The translations under genes and the position numbers were made by a program. DNA of 64,000 nt from assembly GCA_022606425.2 (NCBI GenBank), contig JAHDVF020000521.1, positions 434,001 to 498,000 of the forward strand, read 5' to 3'. The stretch is from Lepidostoma basale. Its lineage: Eukaryota > Arthropoda > Insecta > Trichoptera > Lepidostomatidae. Shown here piece after piece: positions 51,955 to 62,529 of the stretch. A model generated the notes under the pieces. The model saw only the letters and a list, made by a program, of their open reading frames with translations, did not search any database and was not told where the DNA came from. The number at the start of each line of letters is the position of its first letter. The stretch's first letter is position 1.

Positions 51955-52095
51955 TTTGGTTTTTAAACTGACAACATTGTTTCTACAGATTGTTGATTTG
52001 ACAATTAACAGTTGATTTGTAGTCAGTATGTTTTGCCATTTAACCACGAATAGACTGACGTCAGAACAGCGCTTGCGAATTTATTTTGAAAATCA
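51955..52095 (+). repeat. Mariner-like 5' end with start of transposase
   Basis: GATTTTTTAGAGGTTTGG onward matches 39898; at 52046 the frame reads NRLTSEQRLRIYFENH (ATG replaced by ACG), cut into by a foldback at 52096. Confidence 0.65.
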
Positions 52096-52215
52096 TCGGT
52101 TACAAGTAACTTTTATCAATGTATACAATTATTGTTAAAATTGTATACATTGATAAAAGTTACTTGTAAACGAAACATGTCTGAGTTCAGTAAAAATAAA
52201 AAGTCTTGTAATACA
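52096..52215. repeat. Penelope-type foldback, U3/A8 type
   Basis: Inverted arms GTTACAAGTAACTTTTATCA (52100-52119) and TGATAAAAGTTACTTGTAAA (52149-52168). The right arm reads TTGATAAAAGTTACTTGTAA, then ACGAAACATGTCTGAG, a hammerhead-like layout with the U3/A8 core. Similar to 29865-29925. Confidence 0.6.
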
Positions 52216-52855
52216 GAGTGTAACTATATTTATTCAAATTAAATTATTTTTATTGGGATTTTCGAACGAAAGCTTTTAATTGCAAATATTTTGTTGGTCG
52301 TTTTCAATATATTATATATATTTTTCAAAGTGTTTGTATTTAATTCGCAATACAGCTTAAATATTTTCAAGCCATTTACAATTCGCCTTATTGAATTAAA
52401 CAAAGATTTATATTGCAGTAATTTATAAGGCAAGAACCAATTATAAAACCGAAAATTTCAATTGGCTTCTTTATAATTAATTTCCCCAGAAGCCTCAGTA
52501 AAGCAAAGTATTTTATCAGAAGCGTACTATAGAATTGCAAAGGATAAATTTATTCCGAGGACAGTAGGCCGAAAATAATAGAAAACGAGGACTTATTGGG
52601 AAAATTTATGTGTTTCCATTAAGAATTCAAGGTATATCGTGTGAGTTATATGTTCAACACTCCAACAGCCTTAAATGTCCATAAAAGATAACGTTTTCAG
52701 AAAAAAGGAATATTCTTTAACGCATATTTTGGATATATGAGAATTTTTTCTATGATATATTTATCGTTTTTTTTTTCTTGAAAGTTAAGGCGTTAACGCT
52801 GTGAAATTCTATTGTAATTAGGCTAGAATTTTGTAAAAGAAAATACTGTTTAATA
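52216..52855. other. Largely unique AT-rich sequence, no gene
   Basis: 52430-52640 appears non-repetitive. No coding frame with family resemblance. Confidence 0.35.
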
Positions 52856-52859
52856 TTCC

Positions 52860-53000
52860 ACTATACTATATTTATTGACTATACAACATGTTTCGAAGTT
52901 ACCTTCATCTTCAGGTGTAAATTTACGACTATAACTAAAACAAGAAAGATGTATTATATATAAACAAAATACTGAGACTAAAATCTAAATTACCGGTAAC
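52860..53000 (-). repeat. Penelope-type P2 repeat
   Basis: The minus strand has CTGAAGA, stem GAAG/CTTC around GTAA, GAAA, CATG, TT at the cleavage position (about 52922-52881). An intact hammerhead-like core; helix I ACAC faces GTAT (three of four pair). Confidence 0.55.
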
Positions 53001-53064
53001 AAATTACATTGGGGAAAACCCACATTTATGTATAATATACAATACAATATAATAGAAACAATAT

Positions 53065-53112
53065 TATTAATAATACAATACAATACAATACAATACAATA
53101 CAAATAATACAA
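53065..53112. repeat. (AATAC)n microsatellite
   Basis: About seven units of AATAC or close variants, flanked by AATAATACAATA imperfect repeats. Confidence 0.8.
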
Positions 53113-53223
53113 TATAATGGAATGCTATATTAATTTGACGTTAAATATTATTTGGACTAATATTTTTTTATTGATTCTAACAACTTAATAATTTAGTTAT
53201 TTAATATTTATCTATTCCAAAGT

Positions 53224-53458
53224 AATGTTTTGTTTCTCGAACAATGATATAAAACTCTAAATTAAATAATAAATAAAAATGAAAACAATCGTTTTAAAGA
53301 AATTTTATTGTAATTAATGGTAATGACATATTTCGCCTTTCTAATAGATTATCAAAACATTTGATAAATGCCGCAGAAAATCGAAACATGTCATTGTCAT
53401 AAATAATAATTACTCTTTTCGAAAACTAACGTTTTTATTCGTATTAATGAGTTTTAAT
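53224..53458. repeat. MITE family M copy
   Basis: Outer arm TTTTGTTTCTCGAACAATGA (53226). Inner module at 53361-53394: TTGATAA, hairpin, CGAAACATGTCATTG. Confidence 0.65.
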
Positions 53459-53629
53459 AAATTTTAAGGGAATGGCATTTTATAAAGCCTTAGTAAGGCG
53501 GAACTTGTTATTCATAGTCTTTTTTATTCGTAATATTTATTCAAAGTTTTATTCATTGTCACATCTTTATTTTGCTGTAATTGTATATATTATTTTAAAA
53601 AAATACGTAGAATTGCAGCAACATAATAA

Positions 53630-53875
53630 AACGCCTGCATTATCAGGGTGTCTAAATAATCTGGTCTGGAAGAAAAAAACATATGTACGAGTATATTGAT
53701 AGAAAGGTCAGAATTTATTAGATCTGCGCGCGACCTATCATGACTTATACTGTATAATGTATATGCATGCTGATACTGTAAGAACTAAAGGGCTTCTTAA
53801 AACATCTAAATGAAGATTCTAAGACCCATCTTGAGAGAAAATCTCCGAGATCGTGTCTGCAATGCAGTCATAATA
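53630..53875 (+). pseudogene. RTE-like fragment, lineage ii
   Basis: The plus frame at 53620-53699 encodes LSGCLNNLVWKKKTYVRVY, equivalent to the start of 44650-45110. The rest (ACCTATCATGACTTATACTG; GGGCTTCTTAAAACATC) is degenerate up to the SINE. Confidence 0.7.
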
Positions 53876-53927
53876 AAAAAAAACTTGCGAAATATTGGAC
53901 ATCGTTTGATAGAGTATATTCAGAATT

Positions 53928-54174
53928 GACGACCTTCGTGGCAGAGTGGTAAGAGCTCTGATTCCCATTCCGAAGGTTCTGGGTTCGATTCCCGGCGATG
54001 GCAGTGTGATTGTCACATTGTCTTTGGTCTGGCGTAGTATTCACGTAACAATAAAATGGCGATAGATTAGCTACCTGTCACATGTCACGAGAATCAATAT
54101 ATCAGCTTAAAAAAAAATGGCTACTGTTATTGGGTTCAAGCAACCTGTTGTATACGTAAAAAAAAAAAAAAAAA
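53928..54174 (+). mobile_element. tRNA-derived SINE, family T, full copy with poly-A
   Basis: GACGACCTTCGTGGCAGAGT, GGTAAGAGC (box A), GGTTCTGGGTTCGATTCCCG (box B), GGCAGTGTGATTGTCACA, GTAGTATTCACGTAACAATA, subfamily T1 tail, then a run of 17 A (54158-54174). Transcription by RNA polymerase III from the internal boxes is inferred. Confidence 0.9.
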
Positions 54175-54274
54175 GATACTGTAGAGATCATGTAGATATT
54201 ATGGATAGGGACAGATAAATATATACAGCTAAACTTATGAAATCCCTTGGATTAACATTCCCTTGAACATTTCG

Positions 54275-54515
54275 CACGCTTAATAGAACACTGGTTCAAC
54301 TCAAAGAATCAAGTTTTTCTCAATTTGACATGAGTCGGTGTTTTAACAAAAACAGTCGAGAAACACGTACGAATAAAAAAGACCGATATAGTGTAATGGA
54401 GGTCAATTGGCGGAATTATGACTTAATTTTAACGCGGAACAGTGGATAGCGTTAACACAAGCCTCTGTCTAATGTTAACTCAATTATGACCTAAACCATA
54501 ATCGGTCAGTTTACT
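54275..54515. other. Unique sequence, possible CNE
   Basis: A non-repetitive stretch (GGAGGTCAATTGGCGG, AATGTTAACTCAATTATGAC). No coding frame recognised. Confidence 0.3.
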
Positions 54516-54519
54516 ATTA

Positions 54520-54620
54520 AGCGTGCGATTTGATAATCCCTGAGAAGGGCGAAACATGTCATTCCATAAAAAACTTTATAAAACTCCTAGAAGACAGACG
54601 TTTTCATTTATATTGATTAT
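54520..54620 (+). repeat. MITE family M right half with U3/A8 module
   Basis: 54530-54560: TTGATAA, stem CCCT/AGGG around GAGA, GAAA, CATGTC; then CATAAAAAACTTTATAAAAC and the AGACAGACGTTTTCATT outer block. The 3' end is adjacent to an RTE fragment. Confidence 0.65.
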
Positions 54621-54639
54621 CATGAAATCCCCTCGGGGT

Positions 54640-55275
54640 ACCGTCCATCTGGAAGACAACATAATTGATACAGGGATAATTAGACCTCATCAACTCAGGA
54701 GACTCAGACTCGGAAAAGAGAATCAAATTTCAGAGCTACCTCGAAGAGTTGGGCTGGGTTGGGCTGCCTTTGGTAAACTAAGACATGTCTTTGAAAATGA
54801 TGAAATACCGGTTTGTCTCAAAAGAAAGGTCTACGACATGTGTATACTGCCCATGTTGACATACGGATTAGAGACGACAACTCTTACAGCAAAAAGTGTC
54901 CGCAGGCTCAAGTGTACACAAAGGTCCATGGAAAGACAGATACTTGGTGTGAGCTTGCGTGACCGCATAAGAAATGAAGAAATCAGACGCCGCACCAGGG
55001 TTCCTGACGTCATGGACCGAGTGGCAAAATTGAAATGGCAATGAGCTGGACACTTAGCTAGACAGGGTGGCAACAGATGGGCACCCAGGATACTCAGTTG
55101 GAGACCATGGGAAAAAAGGCGAAGTGTCGGAAGGCCACCGATGAGATGGACCGATGATATTATCAAAAGGGTTGGAAAATCTTGGATTCGAAGGGGGCAG
55201 GATAGAGACGAGTGGAAGAAATTGGAAGAGGCCTATATCCAGCAGTGGAGGGAAGAAAGCTAACAAAGAAGAAGA
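54640..55275 (+). pseudogene. RTE-like C-terminal fragment, lineage iv (best copy)
   Basis: The plus frame 54556-55044 encodes LGKENQISELPRRVGLGWAA, FGKLRHVFENDEIPVCLKRK, ILPMLTYGLETTTLTAKSVR, SMERQILGVSLRDRIRNEEI. A TGA at 55042-55044 stands where Trp is expected (after KWQ) and the frame continues AGHLARQGGNRWAPRILSWR, VGRPPMRWTDDIIKRVGKSW to a stop at 55261-55263. Tail GAAGAAGAAGAAG (55266-55280). One nonsense change separates it from an intact C-terminal half. Confidence 0.85.
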
Positions 55276-55820
55276 AGAAGACTCAGGAGATATCGCTTCT
55301 GTGTCACAGATTGTCAAATCTATGCAAAAAAAATAAAAAAAGGATAGATTTATATTATAAAAATCCTTAACACTTTACATAGAATTTCATTTACTCTTCA
55401 TAGAATTTCATTTACACATTAAATAATACAAAACCCATTCGAAAAGTAATGGCTGCGCGAACTTATAGAGAAGTTTCTCAAAATATAATAGCGTGATAAT
55501 CTTTGTCGAAAGTGCTTTGGAGAAACAATGATAAGTACAGAGAATTATCCTTCTTATTATTAAAAAAAACTCCAACGATAGCTCTGGAAAATTCCCTTAA
55601 AACTTATAAAAATAAAATCGGATTAGAACAGCTACAATGGGGGTATACATACAATAAGAGTAAACGAGTAACAGGGATGTAAAAAAATCGAAACGAATTA
55701 GCCCTTACCAAGCAGATTGTGCTTGGTAAAAGCTTAGTAGGAAAACGTCTAAAATATAAAACGTTAAAAGAGTGTTTATTTCACAGACCTAATAACCCTT
55801 TATACTTGTATAACAATATG
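55276..55820. other. AT-rich, no gene seen
   Basis: No family resemblance. 55375-55420 has a direct repeat (ATAGAATTTCATTTAC twice). Confidence 0.35.
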
Positions 55821-55822
55821 TA

Positions 55823-56139
55823 TAAGGGTGTTTTTTTAGAAGCATACAAATTCAAAATGAAAAAAAAAAACATATTAAAATAGTGTTAATGTCTATGATA
55901 TTGGTATTATTTAATAGATAATTTTATGCCATTATTGTTTAAATATGATTTCGGGCATATGAGCGCCACGGCTAGCTCAAATGAAGCGCAATCATGAAGT
56001 CCAATTTATGACACCTTTATTGAGCAATTGGGTAAAATGGCAAAACGTACTGACTACACATCAACTGTCAACTGTCAAATTAACAGTCTGTAGAAACAAT
56101 AATGCCAGTTTAAAAACCAAACCTAAAAAAACACCCTAT
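55823..56139 (-). mobile_element. Mariner-like MITE, short deletion derivative
   Basis: About 317 bp with GGGTGTTTTTTTAG at 55826 and CTAAAAAAACACCC at 56123-56136 as TIRs and TATA at both edges. The interior joins both subterminal regions of the 39896-40342 element in the opposite orientation, with the HTH segment deleted. Confidence 0.75.
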
Positions 56140-56312
56140 AGAACGGCCTTCGTGGCAGAGCGGCAACAGCTATGTCTACCACAAGGTCCCGTGTTTGATT
56201 TCCGGCTTATCGCCTCTGACGACAGTGTGAAAAAAAAATCACGCTGTCTTTGTTCTGATAGATTTAAATTAAAGATAGACAAGCTAACTATCACGTGTCA
56301 TGAGAATCAACA
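56140..56312 (+). mobile_element. SINE T, diverged copy
   Basis: GGCCTTCGTGGCAGAGCGG (box A), GTTTGATTTCCGGC (box B). Tail CTATCACGTGTCATGAGAAT. Lies directly between a mariner MITE and an RTE fragment. Confidence 0.7.
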
Positions 56313-56740
56313 GATAAAAAAATGTATGATAGTATGTGTTCTGCCAGTTGGTACTTATGGTCTTGAAACTGTAAAATTGTCTAAACAAAGTGCCAAGAAA
56401 CTACGAGTTACCCAAAGAGCCATGTTAGGAATAAGCCTAAGAGACAGAGTCAGAAACGATATGGTGAGAAAAAAAACAAAGATCACTGACATCATCCACC
56501 GGGTGGCGACTCTAAATTGGCAATGAGCAGGTCACATAGCCAGAAGCTCGGATGAAAAATGAACTAGAAAACTGTTGACTTGGAGACCGTGGACGGCAAA
56601 GAGAAGTGCAAGGCGACCGCAACTACGGTGAAGGAATGATCTGAACAGACACGTCGGAATAACCTGGATGCAATCTGCACAAGACAGAATGACATAGAAG
56701 CGAATGGAGGAGGCCTTTGTCCAGGAGAACAAGAAAAAGT
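56313..56740 (+). pseudogene. RTE-like C-terminal fragment, lineage iv
   Basis: KCMIVCVLPVGTYGLETVKL, then KKLRVTQRAMLGISLRDRVR and IIHRVATLNWQ, followed by TGA at 56524 (again in place of the Trp after WQ), then GHIARSSDEK and degenerate sequence to AGGCCTTTGTCCAGGAGAAC. The same stop position as 55042 suggests these copies share an ancestor. Confidence 0.8.
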
Positions 56741-58260
56741 AGATATATTTTTATTAAAACTTTGCATAACTTAACCTTAATAATCTTGAAACTGGGCGCT
56801 TAGATTCAACCTCAACCCAAGGATAGCGGTAGTACGCGCACACAAACACCCCACACACCCGGGACTTGCCCTATTCTAGTGTAGGGGCGTGTTATTGCTT
56901 CGAGGGATTAATTTTGCTTGCCTCACGATTTTCTTTATTAAAACTGAGCGCTATTATCCGCCTTATTATCCGGCGTAAAAGCCTTCCCTCATTATTGGCG
57001 AATTAATAATCCCTTAGAATGTAGTACACAGTATATGGGTACAGTAGTGCTTGTAGCTATGTCTCGGATTAACAATGTATCTAGAGTTTATTTAAATAAT
57101 TTATTATACAGGATAACACACACACGTGTTTCATTAATGGCGAATTGTGAATGGGGAGGATTCTGTCCTAGTGTTTTGTATAATTCATTATTAGGATTAG
57201 CAAAATCATACGGTATATTTGACCAGAAATGTAGAATATACAATAGTTATGAAATATATGGCTCTTTGACAAGAGATTGTGATAGATTCCGGCTCCGGAG
57301 ACCCGGACTTGAAAGTACTGAGAAAGGTGTGAAAAGAAACGTATCGCATTTCCATTTTGGTAAAAATCCTTATGAACTCTTCTAACCTTTTCTCGTACTT
57401 TCCCTTTCTAAACATTTTGCTGACATCTTAAAATTATTTCACAAACTTTGATTAGATCTCATAATATAAAACTAAAGTATCAAAAGTTATTCGAATATGT
57501 CACATAAAACTTTACAAGATAAAATTCGTAACTTGACTCCAAGGTGAAGAATTTAATAATATTCGATAAAAACCGATTTGGATTCAGGAAAAAGGAAAAG
57601 TCATATATTGATATATTCCACTGTTTTTTATATGTAAATCCACTACTTTGACATAAGGATGTCCTGAAGCAAATCTGATTCTACAAAAATTTCGTTCTGA
57701 GGAAATTTCAAAACGAAAAATGTTTTTCACCAAAAGTTGTTATAAAGGTGCTGTAGAAAATTTGATTGCATGAGGGTGGAAGATGAAAAAAACAAGATTT
57801 CAGAACGATATGAGACTTTTCCGGGATTTGTTTGTGGAAGTTTACAAGTTGTTTTGATATGACAATATTTCTGTGTGATTGGATATTTGTTCCGACCGAT
57901 GTTGAATTCTGTATAGTATGGTAATTAATAATCTAAAATGTTAATGTTACAAATTGTGTAAAGCGTCTTTATGTGTTTATTTAAAACAAATGACTTAATA
58001 CGCCATTCAAAATCGTAACAAAAGAAAATAAAAATTATATTTACTTTTTTTTATTATAGATTCTAACTAAATTTATAATTATTTAAATTCCAACAATGTT
58101 TGTGTCATCGATCAGTTTCCGCTGCTCGTTGACCTCTACCGGTGAGCAAGCGAGGTGCCGAAACCGGTCAAAGATACAATTATTAGTGGACTTCAACTAA
58201 GTATTATCATCAATTACCATTATTTTAAATACAATGAACTCTACAATGAAATTTCATATA
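56741..58260. other. Unique sequence, no gene recognised
   Basis: 56790-57010 is GC-richer (CGCACACAAACACCCCAC). An open frame of 116 codons at 57035-57385 has no family resemblance. At 58140-58180, CCGGTGAGCAAGCGAGGTGC then CGAAACCGGTC is a hammerhead-like remnant with a damaged core. Confidence 0.35.
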
Positions 58261-58267
58261 AAATATA

Positions 58268-58270
<3 letters not shown>

Positions 58271-58308
<38 letters not shown>
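58271..58308. repeat. (TA)n microsatellite
   Basis: About 19 TA units after GTA, preceding the tandem-like stretch. Confidence 0.9.
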
Positions 58309-58309
<1 letters not shown>

Positions 58310-58319
58310 CAACTCTCTT

Positions 58320-58560
58320 ATATAACGCTGTGTGTGGCCAGCAGCTGTGGCCAATGTGTAATGTAATGTGTCAATGTAATGTAATGTGTGTGTGGCCAGT
58401 AATGTGTAGCTGGCAACAATGGCCAGCAATGTGTGTGTATGTGTGGCAGTAATAATGTAATATGTGGCAATGGCAATGTAATATGTAATGTGGCCAATAA
58501 CAACAACCAGCATGTCAGCAATGGCAGCCAATAATGTAACGTAATAATATTAGCTAATAA
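58320..58560. repeat. Degenerate tandem sequence of GTGGCCAG/AATGT units
   Basis: Repeated short words: GTGTGTGGCCAG, AATGTAATGTG, GGCCAGCAATGTG, ACAACAACCAGC. Both strands have long open frames from this, which are artefacts of the tandem composition. Confidence 0.7.
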
Positions 58561-58748
58561 CTCTTATATATGCTGCTATATATATATATGCTGCTCTTCT
58601 CTTATATATCTTTCCTATATATATTAGGGTGTCCCTTATATAGGCAAAAAAAACTTTTTTTTTGATTATTGAAACGCATACCCCCTAATTATGTTTAATA
58701 GTCTACTAGTTACCCAAATACAGAATTTCAACTTACTACGTTAATTCT

Positions 58749-60489
58749 AACCCGTGCCGACTTGCCCTCAAAGTTTTAGAAAATAGCCGCTTTAAGTGTC
58801 TCTTAAATATAGTTATAGATGATCACTTAAAACATTTTGTTACATAAATATTGATGAAAACATGTATTTATATAATGTTTTTCTTATAATTATCAAAAAA
58901 GATCCAAATTTATATTTATTTACTTGGATATTTCCTCTTTAAAGTCTCTTTTTTTACAGTCTGGGCAAATTTTTCTATGTTCTGGCACACAACATAATAT
59001 GAACTGCTTATGTTCTTCATCTGCGGTAGTCAATCCATGATAGTATTTTATTATATTAACAGCTCTTTCAGCTGTGTCATTAACTGCTTTTAAGCTAGTA
59101 ACCTTATTTTTAGCTTCCACAAACTTCGCGCTATCTTTCTATGATGATACAATTTCTTGAAGGAAACTACTATCAAGTTTCAGTCGTGAAAATAAATCTT
59201 TACTCTTGACAGAAACAAAATCACTCAAATATTTTCATAAGACAAGATAACAAATACTTGTAGTACCTATAAATAAAACAAATAAGTGCTAATTTAAATA
59301 CCAGATTAAACACTACTTACGTACCATATAGAGAGACAGACATATGTTCCTTTGATGGAATATATATCTTTCCCGAATCACCAAAACTTTCTTTTTGTAA
59401 GTTTTCTACAATGTTTTCTTAAGTCTGCTCATCAATGTTGTCATCAAACATTAAAAGGACAGCTATTTCTTCTGACAAGTACCACAAATGTTGACTGAAC
59501 TTGTATAAAACCGCTTTGGAAATTGTCAACTTCTTCGTAATCTTTTAAAAACCAAAAATCTTGATTCGGAGCTTTTATTGCCAAACTACATTCAAGCCAA
59601 GGCTTCACATGGCTTGAATGTAGTTTGGCAATGCCACAATAAATAAACAGATATCTCGTAAAGCTTGTTTGTCCTTAGCGCACATTTTAAACTGGGACTG
59701 CAGCAAACGTATTTTTAAGGAGTAAATAGATCTTGCCATCCATCGTGCATTGGGCCAGCAGGTCTGATTTTTATTTTATTTTCATTGCCTCCACCCAGAA
59801 AAACAATAGCAAGCTCAATGAGTTCGCTATAATCATCTCGCACAATCGATTTCGCGATTCAAACGCACTTTTGAGCATCAGTTCATATATATGATGGCGG
59901 CAAGCAAAGAGTAACAAATCTCTTTCTAGTTTTTGCACACAAGCTCCGTTCAAGCATCCTGTATAAGATGCTGTCGTATCACAGCACATTTAAGAGCATC
60001 GGCTTGTGCGATATCGAATAAATTATCTAATTCAAGTTGAAAGTTCTCTTCGCGGCGCCTATGTAAGTCCTGCATCTTCTTGCTATTTTTTGCAGTTCTC
60101 GTCAGACCTGATAAAGTTCTACTAACTTCTTAACATAATTAAGAACAGCTCTGGTAGGTGTTCTAGTCTTTTTTCAGAATATATTGCACTCAAGAATGAT
60201 AAGATTTGGGCTTTCATTAACAGTCAAATTAACTTCACGTATATTGAAAAATAGAACCGCGAGAACTTGACGATTAGAAGGTAGTTTACACCTGTTATTT
60301 GGTGATTTACTTCACCAACCAAGAAAATTGTGTTTTAATTGCTTCTTAGTTCCATTGACATCTTCGAAATATAAAACAATCCGTGCTACTACCCGACAAG
60401 CCTAGACTAAACGATAATAACAACGATAGCGCGCCGCTCCAGTGACGCAATTTGTATGGGACATCTTTGCGCGCAAGTCGGCACGGGTT
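58749..60489 (-). mobile_element. Relic of a transposase-like multicopy family with subterminal inverted repeats
   Basis: 25 bp inverted repeats at 58749-58773 (AACCCGTGCCGACTTGC...) and 60465-60489, differing at 2 positions. The coding relic is 58918-60190. True outer ends are not certain (candidate GGGTGTCCC at 58628). Confidence 0.7.
58918..60190 (-). pseudogene. Transposase-like protein of an unclassified arthropod family, broken
   Basis: Reading the minus strand: LHRRREENFQLELDNLFDIA at about 60062, QADALKCAVIRQH, (59989-59771) VQKLERDLLLFACRHHIYEL, then ARSIYSLKIRLLQSQFKMCA and KDKQALRDICLFIVALPNYI in 59740-59610 with a frameshift, FSQHLWYLSEEIAVLLMF at about 59490, and LKAVNDTAERAVNIIKYYHG near 59093, EEHKQFILCCVPEHRKICPD, end at 58920. 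I recognise the blocks (DLFDIAQADAL, CRHHIYEL, ARSIYSLK, FSQHLWYLSEE, VNDTAERAVNII) as belonging to a multicopy protein family widespread in insects; I cannot name its superfamily. Stops and frameshifts throughout. Confidence 0.7.
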
Positions 60490-60575
60490 GCACTGTTCCG
60501 AATAAGGAAAAAAATTGTTTTCGGATGTTTTAGGCCCAAATGAATAAAATAATAGCCTATGCATTATAAAATTAA

Positions 60576-60806
<231 letters not shown>

Positions 60807-60879
60807 CGATTACTTTAAATGTATATTTTAATTACATTAGTAATTAATACGAAATTTTGAAAATATAATTTTTGTTTTA

Positions 60880-60985
60880 GCGTGACATGGTAGCCTGACT
60901 GGGAGACCAGAGATGAACTAAAAGAAGTAGAAGAAGACGTCTATGTCCAACAACAGACGAAATCACCAGTCTAAATAAGTAAGTA
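60880..60985 (+). pseudogene. RTE lineage iv 3' scrap
   Basis: GTAGCCTGACTGGGAGACCA, GATGAACTAAAAGAAGTAGA, TATGTCCAACAACAGACGAA, AAGTAAGTAAAAT. A very similar scrap is at 61795-61910 (minus some bases). Confidence 0.55.
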
Positions 60986-61790
60986 AAATAATTTACTATT
61001 ATTGTTACAATTTGTCTATGATAGCAAAACTGAACAAATGTCACGTTCAAAAACGATTATTTATTAAACGTGTATCATTACAATCAAAATTAAGTGATTT
61101 GGTTTATATATATACTAGTAATAGAGAATTTAAATTACAAAAATATTTATTATGAAATATAACGATGTTTTTTCATTATATTCTACTTGTAATCTTTATT
61201 TCGACTACAGTCGAAATAAAGACAGTAAGTGGAAGTGGCTTATAAAAAAACATCGTTTGATTTAATTATTATTTAAAATAAACTTCCATCAAGAGATTTC
61301 AGCGAAATCATTAGTTAATCTTATTATTATTGTATTGCATATTTTCAAAAGTTCATTTTACATAATTTTGGTATTCTAATAAGAATGTAAAATATTTATG
61401 ATAAAAATGTTTCTTCGATGAAAAAAAACTCATTTTTTCTCATTAAAGATAAAAATCTAGCTTATATTTAACACAGAAAGGGATTTCACAGTATGCGTTA
61501 CCCAGAATGGCCATAGTTATTTTAACAATTTTATAACTGAAGCTTTAAAAGAGCATTCTGCGCGCTATTATCTTTGCGTAATGGTTTCAATCTCCAAAAT
61601 AAAGCTGAAAATTCCGGAGGAGATGGCGAAGCAATCTATAGAAAGCATGGGCGTTTCGTAAATTTTTGTTGAAACTTTATTGTCTAAGAATATTTATCGA
61701 GTAAATAATCGCCAATAGAAATGATGTCGTTTAAACGAGTAAACAATTAACCTAATTCTGAGAATATCAACAAGTGTTTTAATTGTTTTA
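60986..61790. other. AT-rich, no gene seen
   Basis: 61190-61245 has an inverted repeat around CTTTATTTCGACTACAGTCG. 61480-61660 is GC-richer and unique. No coding frame. Confidence 0.35.
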
Positions 61791-61794
61791 AAAC

Positions 61795-61910
61795 TTAAAT
61801 CATGGCATGGCAGTATGTTACCTGACTGGAATACAAGAGATGAACTAAAAGAGATGTAAAAGAATATGAAGTAGAGTTCTAGATCCAACAAGAGACGAAA
61901 CATACTATTT
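61795..61910 (+). pseudogene. RTE lineage iv 3' scrap, second
   Basis: GTTACCTGACTGGAATACAA, GAGATGAACTAAAAGAGATG, CTAGATCCAACAAGAGACG. Parallel to 60880-60985. Confidence 0.5.
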
Positions 61911-62029
61911 TTTTGAAATGGCTCACTATTGTATTGAGTTTTACCTTAGTTTCGATAAAAAATACACAATATTTCTACAAACAATAGCAATAAATTAAAC
62001 ATACGTGAAAATTTACAAATCCTCAAGTC

Positions 62030-62460
62030 GGTGAAAACATAATCAATAATCAGATTCCTCTTTTGAATCTTTTATCCTTAAATAATTTGTCTAAATTAAA
62101 TCTTCCAAGCTCCCAGTCCCAATCATTTGATTGGGATCATTTATTAATTTCTATATAAATTATGACTTTTCAAATGTTTGTTTTTTTTATTACAATTTTT
62201 TTTGTATTATCATGTATTATTATTTATTAGTTCTAACTGATAAAAAAATAGTCATTAGTACTTATAACAAAAAGCCCAGGTTAATTTTTAAATTTGAATT
62301 ATTGTATCGAATTTTAAATGCGTTTTTATATTAGTCTTTCTTTATTTAGTTTTTATTATATTTTTACACACGAATATATTTTTACGGTATTTTCCGTAAC
62401 ACGTCGTGTTTTTTAATATTTTGTGGATAAAACAAAGTTGTTTTCAATTTCCAAACTTAA
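62030..62460 (+). repeat. Penelope-type P2 body and end
   Basis: Body with CTTCCAAGCTCCCAGTCCCA (compare 7025), the AAAGCCCAGGTTAATTTT segment, and the terminal TATTTTTACAC followed by a decayed hairpin, then CACGTCGTGTTTTTTA. Helix I (ACAC/GTGT) is intact though the core is gone. Confidence 0.6.
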
Positions 62461-62529
62461 ATCATGATTAGTGATTTAAAAACTTACTTACTATTATAAT
62501 TCACCAGTACACCTATCTCTTCTTCTCTA

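Noticed and set aside
53065..53112. Possible CRISPR-like array
   Set aside because: It is a simple AATAC microsatellite in a eukaryotic genome; no spacers.
57035..57385. Open frame of 116 codons on the plus strand
   Set aside because: No family resemblance, no splice or start context that supports it, and the composition resembles neighbouring noncoding DNA.
58234..58531. Overlapping open frames on both strands
   Set aside because: Artefact of the TA tract and the tandem GTGGCCAG-type words.
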